DNA of 64,000 bases, from contig JAQGDQ010000058.1 in NCBI GenBank assembly GCA_030141605.1, positions 697,352 through 761,351 on the forward strand. Reading direction: 5' to 3'. A program made the translations under genes and the position numbers. This DNA comes from Tubiluchus corallicola (lineage: Eukaryota; Priapulida; Priapulimorpha; Priapulimorphida; Tubiluchidae). Each line of letters opens with the position of its first letter. Position 1 is the stretch's first letter. Under the pieces are notes generated by a model. It did no database searches. It was not told the origin of the DNA and saw only the letters and a program-made list of their open reading frames with translations. Positions 51,269 to 63,776 of this stretch are shown piece by piece.

Positions 51269-54200
51269 TTACATTGGAGACTTTCTGATGCGATAGTATT
51301 TCTCGACGTAACCTTCTCGTTGAAATATTTCTAAGAATTCTTCATCATGGGTAATTATCAGCAGTTGAAAGTTCTTCTGCTGTCGTCGAATATTAACAAT
51401 ACTGTAGAAAGAAGAAACAATGTTTCTAAGTTTCTAAAAGTTCACTGCTTTTCCTAAATAAGACATTTGTTATAACTACACAACCATTTAAGCCACTTTA
51501 TCACTTGAACACAACTAAATGTAATGTAGAATTGAATGAGATCAAAGCATTAGTGTAAGACTAGTGCAACAAAGAAAAATTAACAATATACTGTAACCCA
51601 AGGCTTGATGTTTAAAATTCAAAGAGTGAAAATTCGCTTACTAAAAGTCCCAAGGAAAGCGACAGAAGAGTCATTTTGTAAAAGTGGTAAAATATTGTAA
51701 AATGTGTGTGTAAGATGATCTACATCATAATATATCTTATCGTATCTTATATTAAAAAACATTTCGTTTAATAATATTAAATTAAATTTAAAAGTTTATG
51801 ATTAGAACTAACAGATCATGCATGACATCTATCATCTTACTTCTAGTTCATATTTGTTTATGGAGATTTTATTACTTATCGCTTTTATCTGAATTTATTA
51901 CGCTTTGTTCCATCACTAATCAATGCTTGCAGCATTTTTTCCAATGACTTCAACACTTTTTATTATAATGAGTGAAGACTATTTTTGCTATCCACCCTGT
52001 TGCAACAAAAGCGTTGAAGACATTGAACCTTACAAGAGATGACACTAGGAGAGAAAAATGATGGAGCCTGCCAGATTTTAGTTATTTATCGATTATAGCA
52101 GATGTGCTAATTATTTATAACATGAAAATATTAATAATCGGATTTGAAGTATATTATATTACAAGCAGCTATCAAAATTTATTGTGTAATGCTGAAAATT
52201 TTCCCTAAAATTATTCGAAACATCCATAATTGAAGTACATGACTTTCTGCGCTTCTGGGTGTTAATTTATAGTGGTGCAGTAAGTATGCAGGCATGAATA
52301 GGTGCCTTGAAATTCAAAACCTGGTAACTAATTCAATGTAATTACTCGATAAGAGCAAGTGCCAAGCTTTCTATGTTGTCCCGGTCCAGGTTAGTCGTTG
52401 GCTCATCTAATGTCAAAATTCCACATTTCAAGCAAAATGTCTCTGCTAATGCAAGACGGATTATCAAAGCAGCCAGAACCTGGAAAGAAGAACAGAAAAA
52501 CATAAAGAAAGCAAGTGTAAAACAAGAGCTTCTCAACCTGTTGCCAAAACATATACACATGATGTACAATAACAAGCTCCTAAGCATGCAGTTTTTAAAA
52601 CTTCAAGCAAATTTTCTGCTAATAAATTGCTAAAATTTCAACTGTGACTGCCAACTTGAACCAATAACTACTAAGCATACTATTGAGCATATTCATAAAG
52701 TAAAATGGTAGATGAATTATTACTGTCGTGGTCAGTTGAAAAAGAGAGTTTATTACTTAGTTAATATAAGTTTTCATTTAGCAGAACTCCAAAAGGTGTC
52801 ATGTTTAGTAGATTTAAGTAATTCTTATACAGTTTTATTCCAAGTAGGACACTCTGCAACACCTAAGTTGAACTTTAAGTCACTGTAAACAACTTTCAAA
52901 TCTGCTGTCAGTATTAAGATTATACAAACATAATTTAAAACAAAAAATGAAATAGTTACACAATTTGTGTGACTACCTTTTGACCAGCACTGCATCGACC
53001 TCGCATGTCTAGAGCGATTCCCCTTTTATACATGACTACTCTGTAGTTATAAGTGCGGCGAGTTTTATCAATTCCTGTTTCCTCATCATCTGAATTTGAC
53101 TTGATTTCTATGTATTCTATATCTGCAGTACAAAAATTCAAGCTAAACTAACCTTCTAACTGACATGTTACAATTCAGCAGAATTATAATCAAACAATGC
53201 TTACACATAATAGTTTAAATTAAGCGCAAGTTATAATTAACTAGAAGTTGTGCTAGTGTGGTGGTTTAAACGTAGTTTTTAAAAGTCGTTGTGTTACATA
53301 AAGTATTATAAGCTTCAAATGGAACCACATTCCAAAAACAAGCTGCACTATGAAGAGTTAATGTAGACAGTGTCAGAAGGCTCTTTTCTGGCCATGCATC
53401 AAAAGTTATTCTATCGTTCTATCGTGATTTTTAAGCAATTTTCCACAAAATATAGGTAAACAAAATGGGATTAATAAGAAAAATAGTTTATACCTTTTCC
53501 TCTATAAGTTTTCATCCAAAGCATCTTAATTACCCGGTTAATTTCATCCATTTTCTCTTTGTGGTAATGATTAATGGCTCTGTAAGAATATACTATGAAA
53601 CCTAGTAAGTGCAGCTTAAAAGCCACATCATCAAAGAATTGTAATGTCACCAGATTCTCTTTAACCCTAATATGGCTATTTAGTTTAAGCATATCTATTG
53701 TGGACTGCAATATATGAAAATATGACTATTTCTTCATATCCACTTAAGGAAAGTGTTTGTGAAGGCTCTTTTCTCTAACTAGTCAGGTTGAATAATGTTA
53801 TGAAAGTGTTCAGAGCAGTATGAGCTATAAACATCCGATAAATGATTAGGAAATACACTTCTGCTACAACACATCACAAATAGTTACAACCAATAACAAC
53901 AATTTTCATCAATGCACCAAAGCAGAATAGGCTGCAAGAGCAAAAAAATGAGGGAAGTGCCTGTCTGAGAAATGTCTTACTAGAAAATGCTAAATACTGC
54001 TGAGTTTACCAAAACAAAATGAACTCCATTTTCAGTGGCATATAGGTTAAAGTTTTGTTCCTAGCGATTTAAAATTAAACACCCAGTGTAACTAAACAGA
54101 CGTAAAGTGAATAAAATCCAAACCTTACTTCTAGATAGCAAACATTCATATTTAAAATTGAATACCAGTGATGTGAGCTTTACCAGGTGAAAGATTACTT

Positions 54201-57200
54201 AACTACGTCGTGAGTTAAGCAATGAAGTTTTATGTATATTGCAAAATTCTCTACATTCGATTCATTACAACCAAACACATTTCAAAATTTTATCATTATT
54301 ACAGTAAATGTTCTAATAAAATTAATATTGTACATAAAGTGTCCTGCCATGAATCATTTGCTGTGATGACTTGTAACTCTACAAAGACGACAACAATCAT
54401 GGCTACATATCTATCTAAAGCTCTATAAAATTTCTTCATGCCACCCATTGATAATCTCTATGTTTACACTTATGCTGAGCGTAGGCCAAAAATCACAAAA
54501 TGAAGATCACTGTTAGGCGTAATGTGCTCTGCAATAGCACTAAATCGTTTGCTATAGTAACAGCCTATGACGACTGCAACTACCTACAAACATGACAGCA
54601 ATCATGGCTACGTACCTATCCAAAGCTTTGTAATATTTTTCCATATCACCCATTGCCATCTCTACTGTACTAATGTGAATAAGTTTATCTCTATACTTCT
54701 GATCCGCATCTCGATACTGATCAGATTTTAGATCATTCTCATAGCTTATAATCTGTTCCTCATAACCACGTTGGCGCCCTTCCTTTTCGTGCTTCTGCAA
54801 AGAGAAGCAAACATTGCAAAAAAAACAATAATTATATCTTCTTCAACAACAACTACTGTACTAGAAAATATTTATGCACTAATACTCAATAAAACTATTA
54901 GTTAATTTTTGTGACAAAAAAGTAAATTACTAAATATTACATCAACATAATTACTACATTCTCTCTGCTGACAAAGATATTTCAATGTAAAGTCGAAATA
55001 CTTTTCAATAATGTATTCCAGCTTTTCATTGTACTCGGTATATTGTCATGGTGCAAACAGCATGACATTGATTAATAGTATGATTTTTTAGTAGCTATTA
55101 TCATATATACTTCATATTTTTCATACATAGTATAAATGTCCAGGGACAGAAATTTGCAGAATTTAAAAAACTTATAGGGCCAGTTTACACTATAAACCAT
55201 ATGTACTGATTCTCACTCATATCCTTATTTATATTTGTTTACAGAACTAATTGCGGAGTTAACTTAGTGCTGTAGTGAAAACAGTAATAAAGTGTGTCTA
55301 ACAAATAATAACTACCAAATGCTCATACCTCATTAGTTAGTTTATCATAACTCTCGCTGAGCTTACGTTTCTCCTGGCCGAGTCGCTGTATATCATATCC
55401 ACCTAGCTGTTCATTTAATTTCTCAATGGACTTTTCACCCTTTCCAATCTCTGCCTGTAATTTCCTTAACTCCAAATTATCTAATAGATCTCTTTGCCGC
55501 ACCTACAAAAATGCATTGCAACTTAGAATTTACAGTTTTTCCCAGTTTACAGCGTTCTCTCGCTACTTCGCGGTTCATTTATCGTGGACTCGTCATTTCG
55601 CGGGTTTTCAAAAATATTAATGTAAAACATTTATCGCGGTATTTTCGCTGTTTCGTGGGTTTTTGCGGTACTCTGTCTAAAGTATTTTTGCATATGCGTA
55701 GTACGTATTGTACAGTAATGTTACCATAACTATGTTCGCACGAAGAGATCTGTTATGCCTACGCCTTTAGCGGAAGTAATAGAAGTTACGTCAGATACCG
55801 AAGATACTGCACCACCTGACGAAGTGGTGCGTTTAGAAGAGCAGTAATGCTCTTCTTGGCATTCATCTCATCTTCCTCTCCATCGTCGTCACTACTGCAC
55901 AGCTAATCCATCATCATCATTCTAGCTGAAGGACGTATCTTCAATGGTGAGTACCCATATCAAATTTTAAAAATTAAGTATCTAGGTTTAAGAGTTTAAA
56001 ACATTTTTATGAACATTTAAGTAAAGTTTTTTAAAAGGTACACGTACAGCATGGGAAAAGTTATTAAGGGAATGGGAAAGGGTTATGTATAAGAGTGTGG
56101 GGAGGGTTTATAAAGACTTAAAATAATGTATAACTACTAAAATAAGTATTGCGTCCCTACTTTGCAGAAATTCACTTATCGCAGGTGGGCCTGGAACGGA
56201 GCACCCGCGATAAGTGAGGGAACACTGTCTAAAGTTGTTAGTTTTTCTTTTTTTGCTTACAGAAGTCTTAATACGTTGCGCAGACTAAATAAAGCAAAAG
56301 CAACACGTCAAAAAAAATCCCCGAGTTACAAAATTCCCGGAATCTCATTCACTTAACCACACCACTGACAAACTGACTAAAAAGAAGTAGGTTAGTGGTA
56401 AGGGGAATAACTGTGCAATTAATTTGCAATTTGTGCTTGCAAATGTCTAGCTATGTACAAGGAAAGCCGCCTTTGGGCTGTTGAGTGTACAGTGCTACTC
56501 CTGACAATTCTTTCGTTGAAAAAAATATATATATACATATATATATCCTCAAATAATATAGTAATTTCTACTACCATTTCAGTGCATAATTTTAAAAGAC
56601 TGCCCTTGGTAATGAGCTAGATTCTAGTCCCACCACAACTATTCGATATTAGTAGGCCCTGCTGTTAAATGTAATGCGCTGTGTACCAAATTATGTACAA
56701 ATAAATACAAAAAATTACCTGTATGTTCGACAGATCTTTGCGTTTTTGATCGATTTGCTCTGAAAAATCTTTCTTTCTATTATCCAGTTTACTTAAGTCA
56801 TTTTCAATGTGTTCAACTCGTGCCCGAGTATCCTTCAGTGTCTGCTCTTTACCACTCTCAGTGAAACTGTATAATTCCAAATAAATTTACTGAAGTGGAC
56901 AAATGCTACACTTGAGCATATAATATCAAAGCAAACATAATTATTGCTACAAGGCACGTATTCAACAGTACCAGCTGAAGCATTACAGTAAACAAATTTC
57001 TACCACCTAAATACAACAAAAGTGTAGTGATATTTGGTTGTTTAATTGAAAGTGAAATAATCTTTATAAGTGAAAAAATAAACTTTTTAGCATATTAAAA
57101 AGACAATTTTTTTGTAAAAACTGCAGGTAGTAATATGAGATTAGTAAACTGAAAAATTTTTTTTATAAGTTAGAAGATGAGAAAGTACATCTAATAAAGC

Positions 57201-60200
57201 TCATCTAAACATTAGTTCAACAGTGTTTCATAAATTTAACAAAAACTTACTTTTCAATATCCCGAGAAATTGTCTGCACTTCCTGAAAATAATTTTTCAT
57301 TGCCGTCGTTTCTTGTCTTCCTCGTTCCAACGTCTCTTCTTTCTCTTTCAACAGTTTTGCCTTTTTCTCACTCAGTTCGGCCAGTTTACTCTGTAGAAGA
57401 AAAAATAATCTTATCTGCAGTGAATATAAACAATCAAAATTCATTCTTGGTTATTGCAACAAAGTCGATAATTTTACAAGATTAATTTTTTTCTTCAGTG
57501 TACAAAAGTTTTCTTTAACTCTCATCTATAAGCCAAAATTCAGGAATACCCTTTCACGAAATTCAAAAAAAAACTGATAGAGCTCACAAAGGAATACCCA
57601 AATACTCCTGCAGTGCAATGTTCTTTAGCATTTTTTTCAGATTAGCAAAAATACAAAGAACTGAATATTACCGTATTTTCCCGCGTATAAGAGACCCTTT
57701 TTTGCTCAGAATTTTCACTTTAAAAATAGGGGGTCTCTTATACATGGGAGTAAGTCTTTTCAATAAGATGCATAAATTGTGACACTAATGATTTTAAAGA
57801 AATAAGTGCTCTACAACTGTTTTATTTCGAATAATTATAGTTTCCTTTCAATAAATCTTCTCCATGGCTAAATTCTAACGATAAAATTAATGTACCGGGT
57901 AAGTTATTATTTTTTTAAATGTATCTTTGGTATTGGAGAGAAATCGATTGTTCTGCAGCCAATCAACGCATCTGCATAAGCTCTCCGCATGCCCGTCGAC
58001 GTCATTGATACGTCGGCAGAGGTCAAGGAGATGAGTCAGCCTAAGCAAGGCGTGTCGCGTTCGACTATGAAGCGGTTGTAAGCAATACAAGCATCGTGAC
58101 ACAGGTCTGACTCCAGTTGATATTTTTGATGAGAGTGATGAGGAATTTAATGATTTCTATGATGAATAAAGTTATTCACTACCAAAAAACTTTTTTCCAG
58201 AATTTTTGCCTAAAAATTGAAGGGGTCTCTTATACACAAGGGTCTCTTATACATGGGAAAATACGGTAATTCTAATTAGATTACTTTGTCACACCTATTT
58301 AGTATAACATAAAAATATCAGTCGCAAGAACTACAAAAATCTGTTGACAAAAGCTGCCAACTAAAACTACTTTTTTTTGTTAAAAAATATAATGATAAAA
58401 CTCAAATCTGCATAATAAATCTCTAAGAAAAATCCAGCATATGGCAGACAGTCTGTTAAAGATAATTAAAGACACATAAATCTCAAGGTTCAGCCTCCCT
58501 GCTTACCTGTAATGGTTGAACCTGCATTTTTCCATCTTCAATCTCATGCAAAAATATCTCATTTTGACTCTGCATCTCAGTCCGCTTTGTTTCTAACTGC
58601 TGTTTCTTTTGCAGTTCCTACAACAAATTGAATCCATGCTACTCATTCATATTTAAACCCAATTTTACTCTAAAGAAGGGGGGTCAACTAAGGCTGAGAT
58701 AACTTCTGTTCAGACCTCAGAAAAATTAGATCTAGTATGCTATATTTAGATTTGTGAGTTCCACAAGCCAAGTTTGTACATAAAATTTAAAAATGAAGAT
58801 TTTTCTCTGTATCATTCTTTTGTCGTTTTTATAAATATTTGTTACATGCATAGATGAACTGATGAGACCTTTGTTCGTGGCAGGTAAAAGGACCGCAATT
58901 GGGCCAAGTCCGAATCAAGGATGGGCTGAGAATATTCTCAATCTAGAACATCAAATCAATATTGCAGCCATGTTGATCTATATAAACCTTTAAATTCTCA
59001 GAGTTTGCCAAATTTGGAATTTTAAACTTGACGCAATCTGTTAAAAAAATTACCAAAATATCTAAGAACTCTAAGCACTAATATTGCACATCCAGCATTA
59101 TAATACCTGTTTAATCTTCAAAATGTCCTGTTGCACGTCATTGTTGCGCTCTCGGAGGATCTGTATGGCTTCGTTTTGTTCCTGTATGCGCAGCTGGTTT
59201 CTCTCAAGTGTCAGCCCGACAGTTCGGCTTCGCATCGACACATCTTCCTTTTCTGACATCACTTCCTGCATGTTGCGTTTGCTACCACCTCCTAAATCAT
59301 ACATAACCATAAAAAGCTAATCCTTCAAAAAATACTGGAAAACAAATTGAAAAGTTATTCTGTTTTGTTGCAAATAAGAAACAAAAAATAAATGGTTTGA
59401 TGAATTCTTGTAAAAAAGCAGACTATTAGTCATGATCATAATCTTTACAAGGTAAGCTGCATGAAATGAGCTAATGAAATGATGGCCTTATTTTCATCAG
59501 AAAGTTTTTAATTTATTTCACACTTTAAGCACTTGCTTAATCTTTTCATGTTTCTTTTGGGAAAGTTTATTATATCCACAAATACACAAACTTAATTTTA
59601 AATGTTAGTTGCCATTGCTTTGCTTTGCACTAGCTTCTTGTGGGGAAAAATATGCCACAAGGCCACTGAACTAACACAACAAAATAATTGAGCATATTCA
59701 AAGTTGCAAAAACGTTTTGAGAATGGTTTCCCCCTTACTACACATGCTAACACACTAAATGCTAGGCATCGTACGACTTTCTAAACCCTGACAATCTTTT
59801 TAAATTCAAAGATAATCCACAAATTAGAACAAAGAAATACCCTCTAATTTAGCTGTTACTGCCATAATCTGCCTCTGTTTCTGCCGTACTTCTTCGCGGC
59901 ATCGATCCATGACAATAACGTCAGACTGAATGCTCTTGCCTGTAATCTCATCAGTGTGTGCATCATTAGCTAATTCTTCAGCCTAAACGCGAAAATATAC
60001 TTATAAAACCATAAAAATTACATACCGTGCGTCAATGGATTATTATGTATATGTATATAGCACATGGTACAAACTTAGAAAGAAATAAACTGGACCACAT
60101 TATACGTTAGAAACAAGGTACTGACTTTTGAACATCCACACAACCTTAAATGTTTTATTGTGCAAACACAGAATGTTTACTGTCAGTTTTTTCACGATTC

Positions 60201-63200
60201 CATTTGCAAAAAGTTCGTACTTTTTAAACATCTTATTACATTATACCGTGCACACAAAACTTTAAAATACTATCGTCACATATACTACACTGCAAATTTT
60301 TTTTGTTACTTCATCAACCATGAAAACACTATAAAATGAGAAATTTAATGTTTCCGTTATTTATTCCATTACCATGGCATACCATGGAAAAGACTTATTA
60401 TCGACTAATGTTTGCAAACTACAGAAAATACCAGGTTGCACATATACGTACCTCATCCATCTTTTTACGCAGCTCTACAATCTTGGCAGAAATTTCTTGT
60501 AGTTTCTGCTGCAGATCAGGTATCTCTTTCTCAGTCAATGCAGCAATCTAATAAAATGATTAATGCTACTGTGAGACCAAACTGGCATTAAGGCATTAAA
60601 AACTACCGTATTTTCCCGTGTATAAGAGACCCTTTTTTGCTCAGAATTTTCACTTTAAAAATAGGGGGTCTCTTATACATGGGAGTAAGTCTTTTCAATA
60701 AGATGCATAAATTGTGACACTAATGATTTTAAAGAAATAAGTGCTCTACAACTGTTTTATTTCGAATAATTATAGTTTCCTTTCAATAAATCTTCTCCAT
60801 GGCTAAATTCTAATGATAAAATTAATGTACCGGGTAAGTTATTATTTTTTTAAATGTCTCTTTGGTATTGGAGAGAAATCGATTGTTCTGCAGCCAATCA
60901 ACGCATCTGCATAAGCTCTCTGCATGCCCGTCGACGTCATTGACACGTCGGCAGAGGTCAACGAGATGAGTCAGCCTAAGCAAGGCGTGTCGCGTTCGAC
61001 TATGAAGCGGTTGTAAGCAATACAAGCATCGTGACACAGGTCTGACTCCAGTTGATATTTTTGATGAGAGTGATGAGGAATTTAATGATTTCTATGATGA
61101 ATAAAGTTACTCATTACCAAAAAACTTTTTTCCAGAATTTTTGCCTAAAAATTGAAGAGGTCTCTTATACACAAGGGTCTCTTATACATGGGAAAATACG
61201 GTAATTAATGTAACCAGCTCATATGAACAAAAAGGAGAGAAAACGAAGCAAGTTATCAAAGTTAGGAACAATCCAAATGCTTCAGCATCCAAAATGTATA
61301 TAATGCTTAGCTATAGGTACAAAATAACTGCAAACATGAAAAAAAAACAAGTTTTATTACATGCAATTGGCTTGTGAAAAACTGGCATCAAGTGACTTAA
61401 AATATTTCAAAACTTCAGATTTTATTTTCAGAAATCTAATTTGGCATTTACTTCAAAAATGAGCACTTGATGTGAGAAAAGCACACAATACATTAAAACC
61501 TTTTTGCGCAACTGTAGAAGCTTAGGATTGCATGAGAGAAAACACTTCGAAAAACAGACTTTTTGTATAATAAAAAAATTCTATATACCGTATTTTCCCG
61601 TGTATAAGAGACCCTTTTTTGCTCAGAATTTTCACTTTAAAAATAGGGGGTCTCTTATACATGGGAGTAAGTCTTTTCAATAAGATGCATAAATTGTGAC
61701 ACTAATGATTTTAAAGAAATAAGTGCTCTAGAACTGTTTTATTTCGAATAATTATAGTTTCCTTTCAATAAATCTTCTCCATGGCTAAATTCTAATGATA
61801 AAATTAATGTACCGGGTAAGTTATTATTTTTTTAAATGTCAAAAGAGGACAATGCCATTTTTGAGCAGAGTGACTCCTCTGATGATGAACTGGCTGGAAT
61901 TGCTGAAGGTCTGACTCCAGTTGATATTTTTGATGAGAGTGATGAGGAATTTAATGATTTCTATGATGAATAAAGTTATTCATTACCAAAAAACTTTTTT
62001 CCAGAATTTTTGCCTAAAAATTGAAGGGGTCTCTTATACACAAGGGTCTCTTATACATGCGAAAATACGGTAATTCCACAAATGTTACAGCTAGTATATC
62101 TCTTACAATCAGCACATACCTGCTCCTTTTGTGGTCTTAACTGCAGCATTTGCGTATATTTCTCCTGTTGATCAGCTATAAGTTTCTCCTTCATGTCAAG
62201 TTTGACCGGTACCAATCTAAGCTTGCTGGTCAAATCCTGAACAAGATCCTCAACCTCGCCGGAATCTTTGAAACCACGATGACACAATGGACAAGAAGAT
62301 TTGCTTTTTAACTCCTTCACGTACTTTCCATAAAGGTGCTGTGCACCTGTCAGAGCTCCTTTCTCACTAAAAATATGAAGCTAAATTAGACTGAATTAAA
62401 GCGGAATTGCAGCGTCGAAGGTGTAACGCGGGGTTCGTCTCTCATCTGGGATTCAAAATCGAGTAAAGTGAAACAACCAATTTTTCAATACTACCTATCA
62501 AAATAATTAAGATTTTGCCATAGCAAAATCTTACTTTTTTCATTGAGTTATTATTATTATTTTTATTATCATTATTTATTTATCCTCTGCCACTTTAACG
62601 CTTAATAACTCCTAAGCCTTAAAAGCTAGGGTCGCCAAACTCACAGGGTTGGTAGTCCTGGGCGGGGGACGTACAACAGTGTGGTAACCAGTGACCACTA
62701 GTCAACAGTAAAAGGGCAGTGGGCATTGGTCAGTTTTTCCTCTAGGTTGCATCTCCTGCTAGAGCTTTCGGTTTTTTCCAAATTTTTTTCACAAGTATCT
62801 GGGCACTGAGGGGTAGATGTGCACTTGGGGTTTTAAAAAGCTGGCAAGTTTTAAACGAACGAGGGAGGGGTCAAAATGCAAAATTTGGAGTCCCCCAATT
62901 GGTGACCTTTTACATGCTGAGAGCTAGGGTCTCATAACTCACAAGGTACACTCTCTGGGCAAAGTTTTTTATGTATACATGCGATGCGAGTTGCCGGGTC
63001 AAAGGTCACGGAGCGTGTGGGCTTTCATTTATTTTTCTTTATGATCCATCTGCTCCCATAATTTTTGAGCTAGGGCCACAATTTTTGGTATGTTGCTAGG
63101 TGTTGTCGTGGCCTTGCACATCACAAAATATGGGACGTCGCATACGCAAAATTTTCCGCTAGGGGGCAAAAACCGAAAAATGGGGGTCGAGAACAGAAGT

Positions 63201-63776
63201 GCACCAAGTGTTGAGCAATGGTACCTTGTAGGACATCAAATGAAAGGTCTCGATGAGACGGATCGAATGGCATAAGTTACAATGAGAATAGCTAACCTGT
63301 GACCCCGGCTAGGGGGCAAAATAGGGGTCGAGGAAACAAAGGCCTTCCAGTGTCAACCGAAACTAGCTTGTATCATATCAAACAAATAATATTTTATTTT
63401 TTGCACTTCATTAATTTTTTCTGTCTAAATATTTGCAACTTTTCTGACTCCAACTCAAACTCTTAAGTCCGCAGATGCCAACTCCTGTCTAATTACTCAC
63501 AGACAAGCATGTTTTTTTAAGAATTTTTCCATTTTACTATAAGACACACATTGCACCAGACCAGTCTTAGTGCACCGTACTGAAAAATGAGTAATAACAT
63601 ACACATCTAAAACAAAAGGCAGTAATAATACTTCTAAATTGTCGACATACTCTTGTAGAGCACTTATACTGGTGTTGAAAGAATCGATGCTGTTATCAAA
63701 GTCTTGGCTTCCGCAAACTTGAAATACTTTCTCTTCAAAACTCTTCATATCTTTTTCCTTTTTTTCAAGTTGTTCC
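51269..63776 (-). CDS. RAD50: RAD50 DNA double-strand-break repair ATPase, C-terminal half (14 exons seen)
   Basis: Exons 5' to 3': 63776–63651, 62366–62120, 60547–60452, 59982–59841, 59291–59107, 58617–58507, 57390–57251, 56866–56719, 55502–55329, 54794–54616, 53579–53494, 53122–52977, 52479–52346, 51401–51269. All phases agree, giving about 680 residues. The order is: coiled coil with VCGSQDF; zinc hook CPLC; a long descending coiled coil rich in Lys/Glu/Gln; [12 protein letters not shown]; the closing lobe with [23 protein letters not shown] and [13 protein letters not shown] (ABC signature); the Walker B/D-loop [13 protein letters not shown]; the H-switch IITHDEEF; and [13 protein letters not shown]50 is the SMC-like ATPase of the MRE11–RAD50–NBS1 complex, which tethers and processes DNA ends in the nucleus. 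The Walker A half lies right of the window. Confidence 0.95.
52346..53122 (-). other. RAD50 C-terminal ATPase lobe exons (signature, Walker B, D-loop)
   Basis: Exon 53122–52977 ends RGRCSAGQK, the ABC signature. Exon 52479–52346 carries [20 protein letters not shown], then [12 protein letters not shown], with the Walker B aspartate and catalytic glutamate intact. These residues contact ATP bound by the N-terminal lobe of the partner subunit. Nothing essential is missing. Confidence 0.93.
54397..54465 (-). pseudogene. Decayed duplicate of the 3' end of a RAD50 exon
   Basis: CAATCATGGCTACATATCTA at 54397 parallels CAATCATGGCTACGTACCTA at 54599, and similarity continues about 69 bp through the end of exon 54794–54616. 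In the copy the donor GTACGT has become ATATGT and an indel breaks the frame, so it cannot be spliced as an exon. It lies in the intron immediately downstream of the real exon, as a tandem duplication would. Confidence 0.7.
55550..56227 (+). mobile_element. Pogo/Tigger-like element in a RAD50 intron
   Basis: Left end CAGCGTTCTCTCGCTACTTC; right end, reverse-complemented, CAGTGTTCCCTCACTTATCG. Both are imperfect inverted repeats, with TA on the left flank. Subterminal CTTATCGC/TTATCGCGG motifs recur at both ends. A short frame near 55757–55845 reads [20 protein letters not shown] and ends TAA, resembling an acidic transposase tail. It is a different family from copies A–F. Confidence 0.7.
57669..58268 (+). 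mobile_element. Pogo/Tigger-type element, copy D (600 bp)
   Basis: TA-flanked with CCGTATTTTCCCGCGTATAA and inverted GGGAAAATACGG. It contains the transposase-tail text ending [16 protein letters not shown] near 58168, joined directly to upstream text GTCGCGTTCGACTATGAAG without the catalytic core. It lies in the RAD50 intron between exons 58617–58507 and 57390–57251. Confidence 0.88.
60604..61203 (+). mobile_element. Pogo/Tigger-type element, copy E (600 bp)
   Basis: Same length and internal junction as copy D, differing by scattered substitutions. The two therefore descend from one deletion derivative that itself moved. TA at both flanks. It lies in the RAD50 intron between the zinc-hook exon and exon 60547–60452. 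Confidence 0.9.
61586..62072 (+). mobile_element. Pogo/Tigger-type element, copy F
   Basis: Shares the left 240 bp of copies D and E. It then switches abruptly (after TTTTTTAAATGTC near 61840) to transposase-tail text [20 protein letters not shown] as in copy A, so it carries a different internal deletion. One right-end base differs (CATGCGAAAATACGG). It is in the same RAD50 intron as copy E and ends 48 bp from the zinc-hook exon. Confidence 0.88.
62120..62366 (-). other. RAD50 zinc-hook exon
   Basis: This exon encodes [20 protein letters not shown]. The CPLC motif is the Zn-binding CxxC by which two RAD50 coiled coils dimerise at their apex. [12 protein letters not shown] downstream matches the conserved SKLRLAPxKL stretch I recall from vertebrate RAD50. 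Exon phases (2 in, 0 out) fit both neighbours. Confidence 0.93.
62600..63365. repeat. GC-rich satellite-like block in a RAD50 intron
   Basis: Imperfect internal repeats: AGCTAGGGTCGCCAAACTCA near 62630, AGCTAGGGTCTCATAACTCA near 62922 and GAGCTAGGGCCACAATTTTT near 63068; also GCTAGGGGGCAAAA near 63161 and 63309, each followed by GGGGTCGAG. It shares GAAAGGTCTCGAT with the island at 31010–31440. No coding frame is convincing. Confidence 0.6.

Noticed and set aside
57887-58102. 71-codon minus-strand frame repeated at 60822–61037
   Set aside because: The two copies are alike only because they lie in transposon copies D and E; the frame is antisense to element text and has no known domain.
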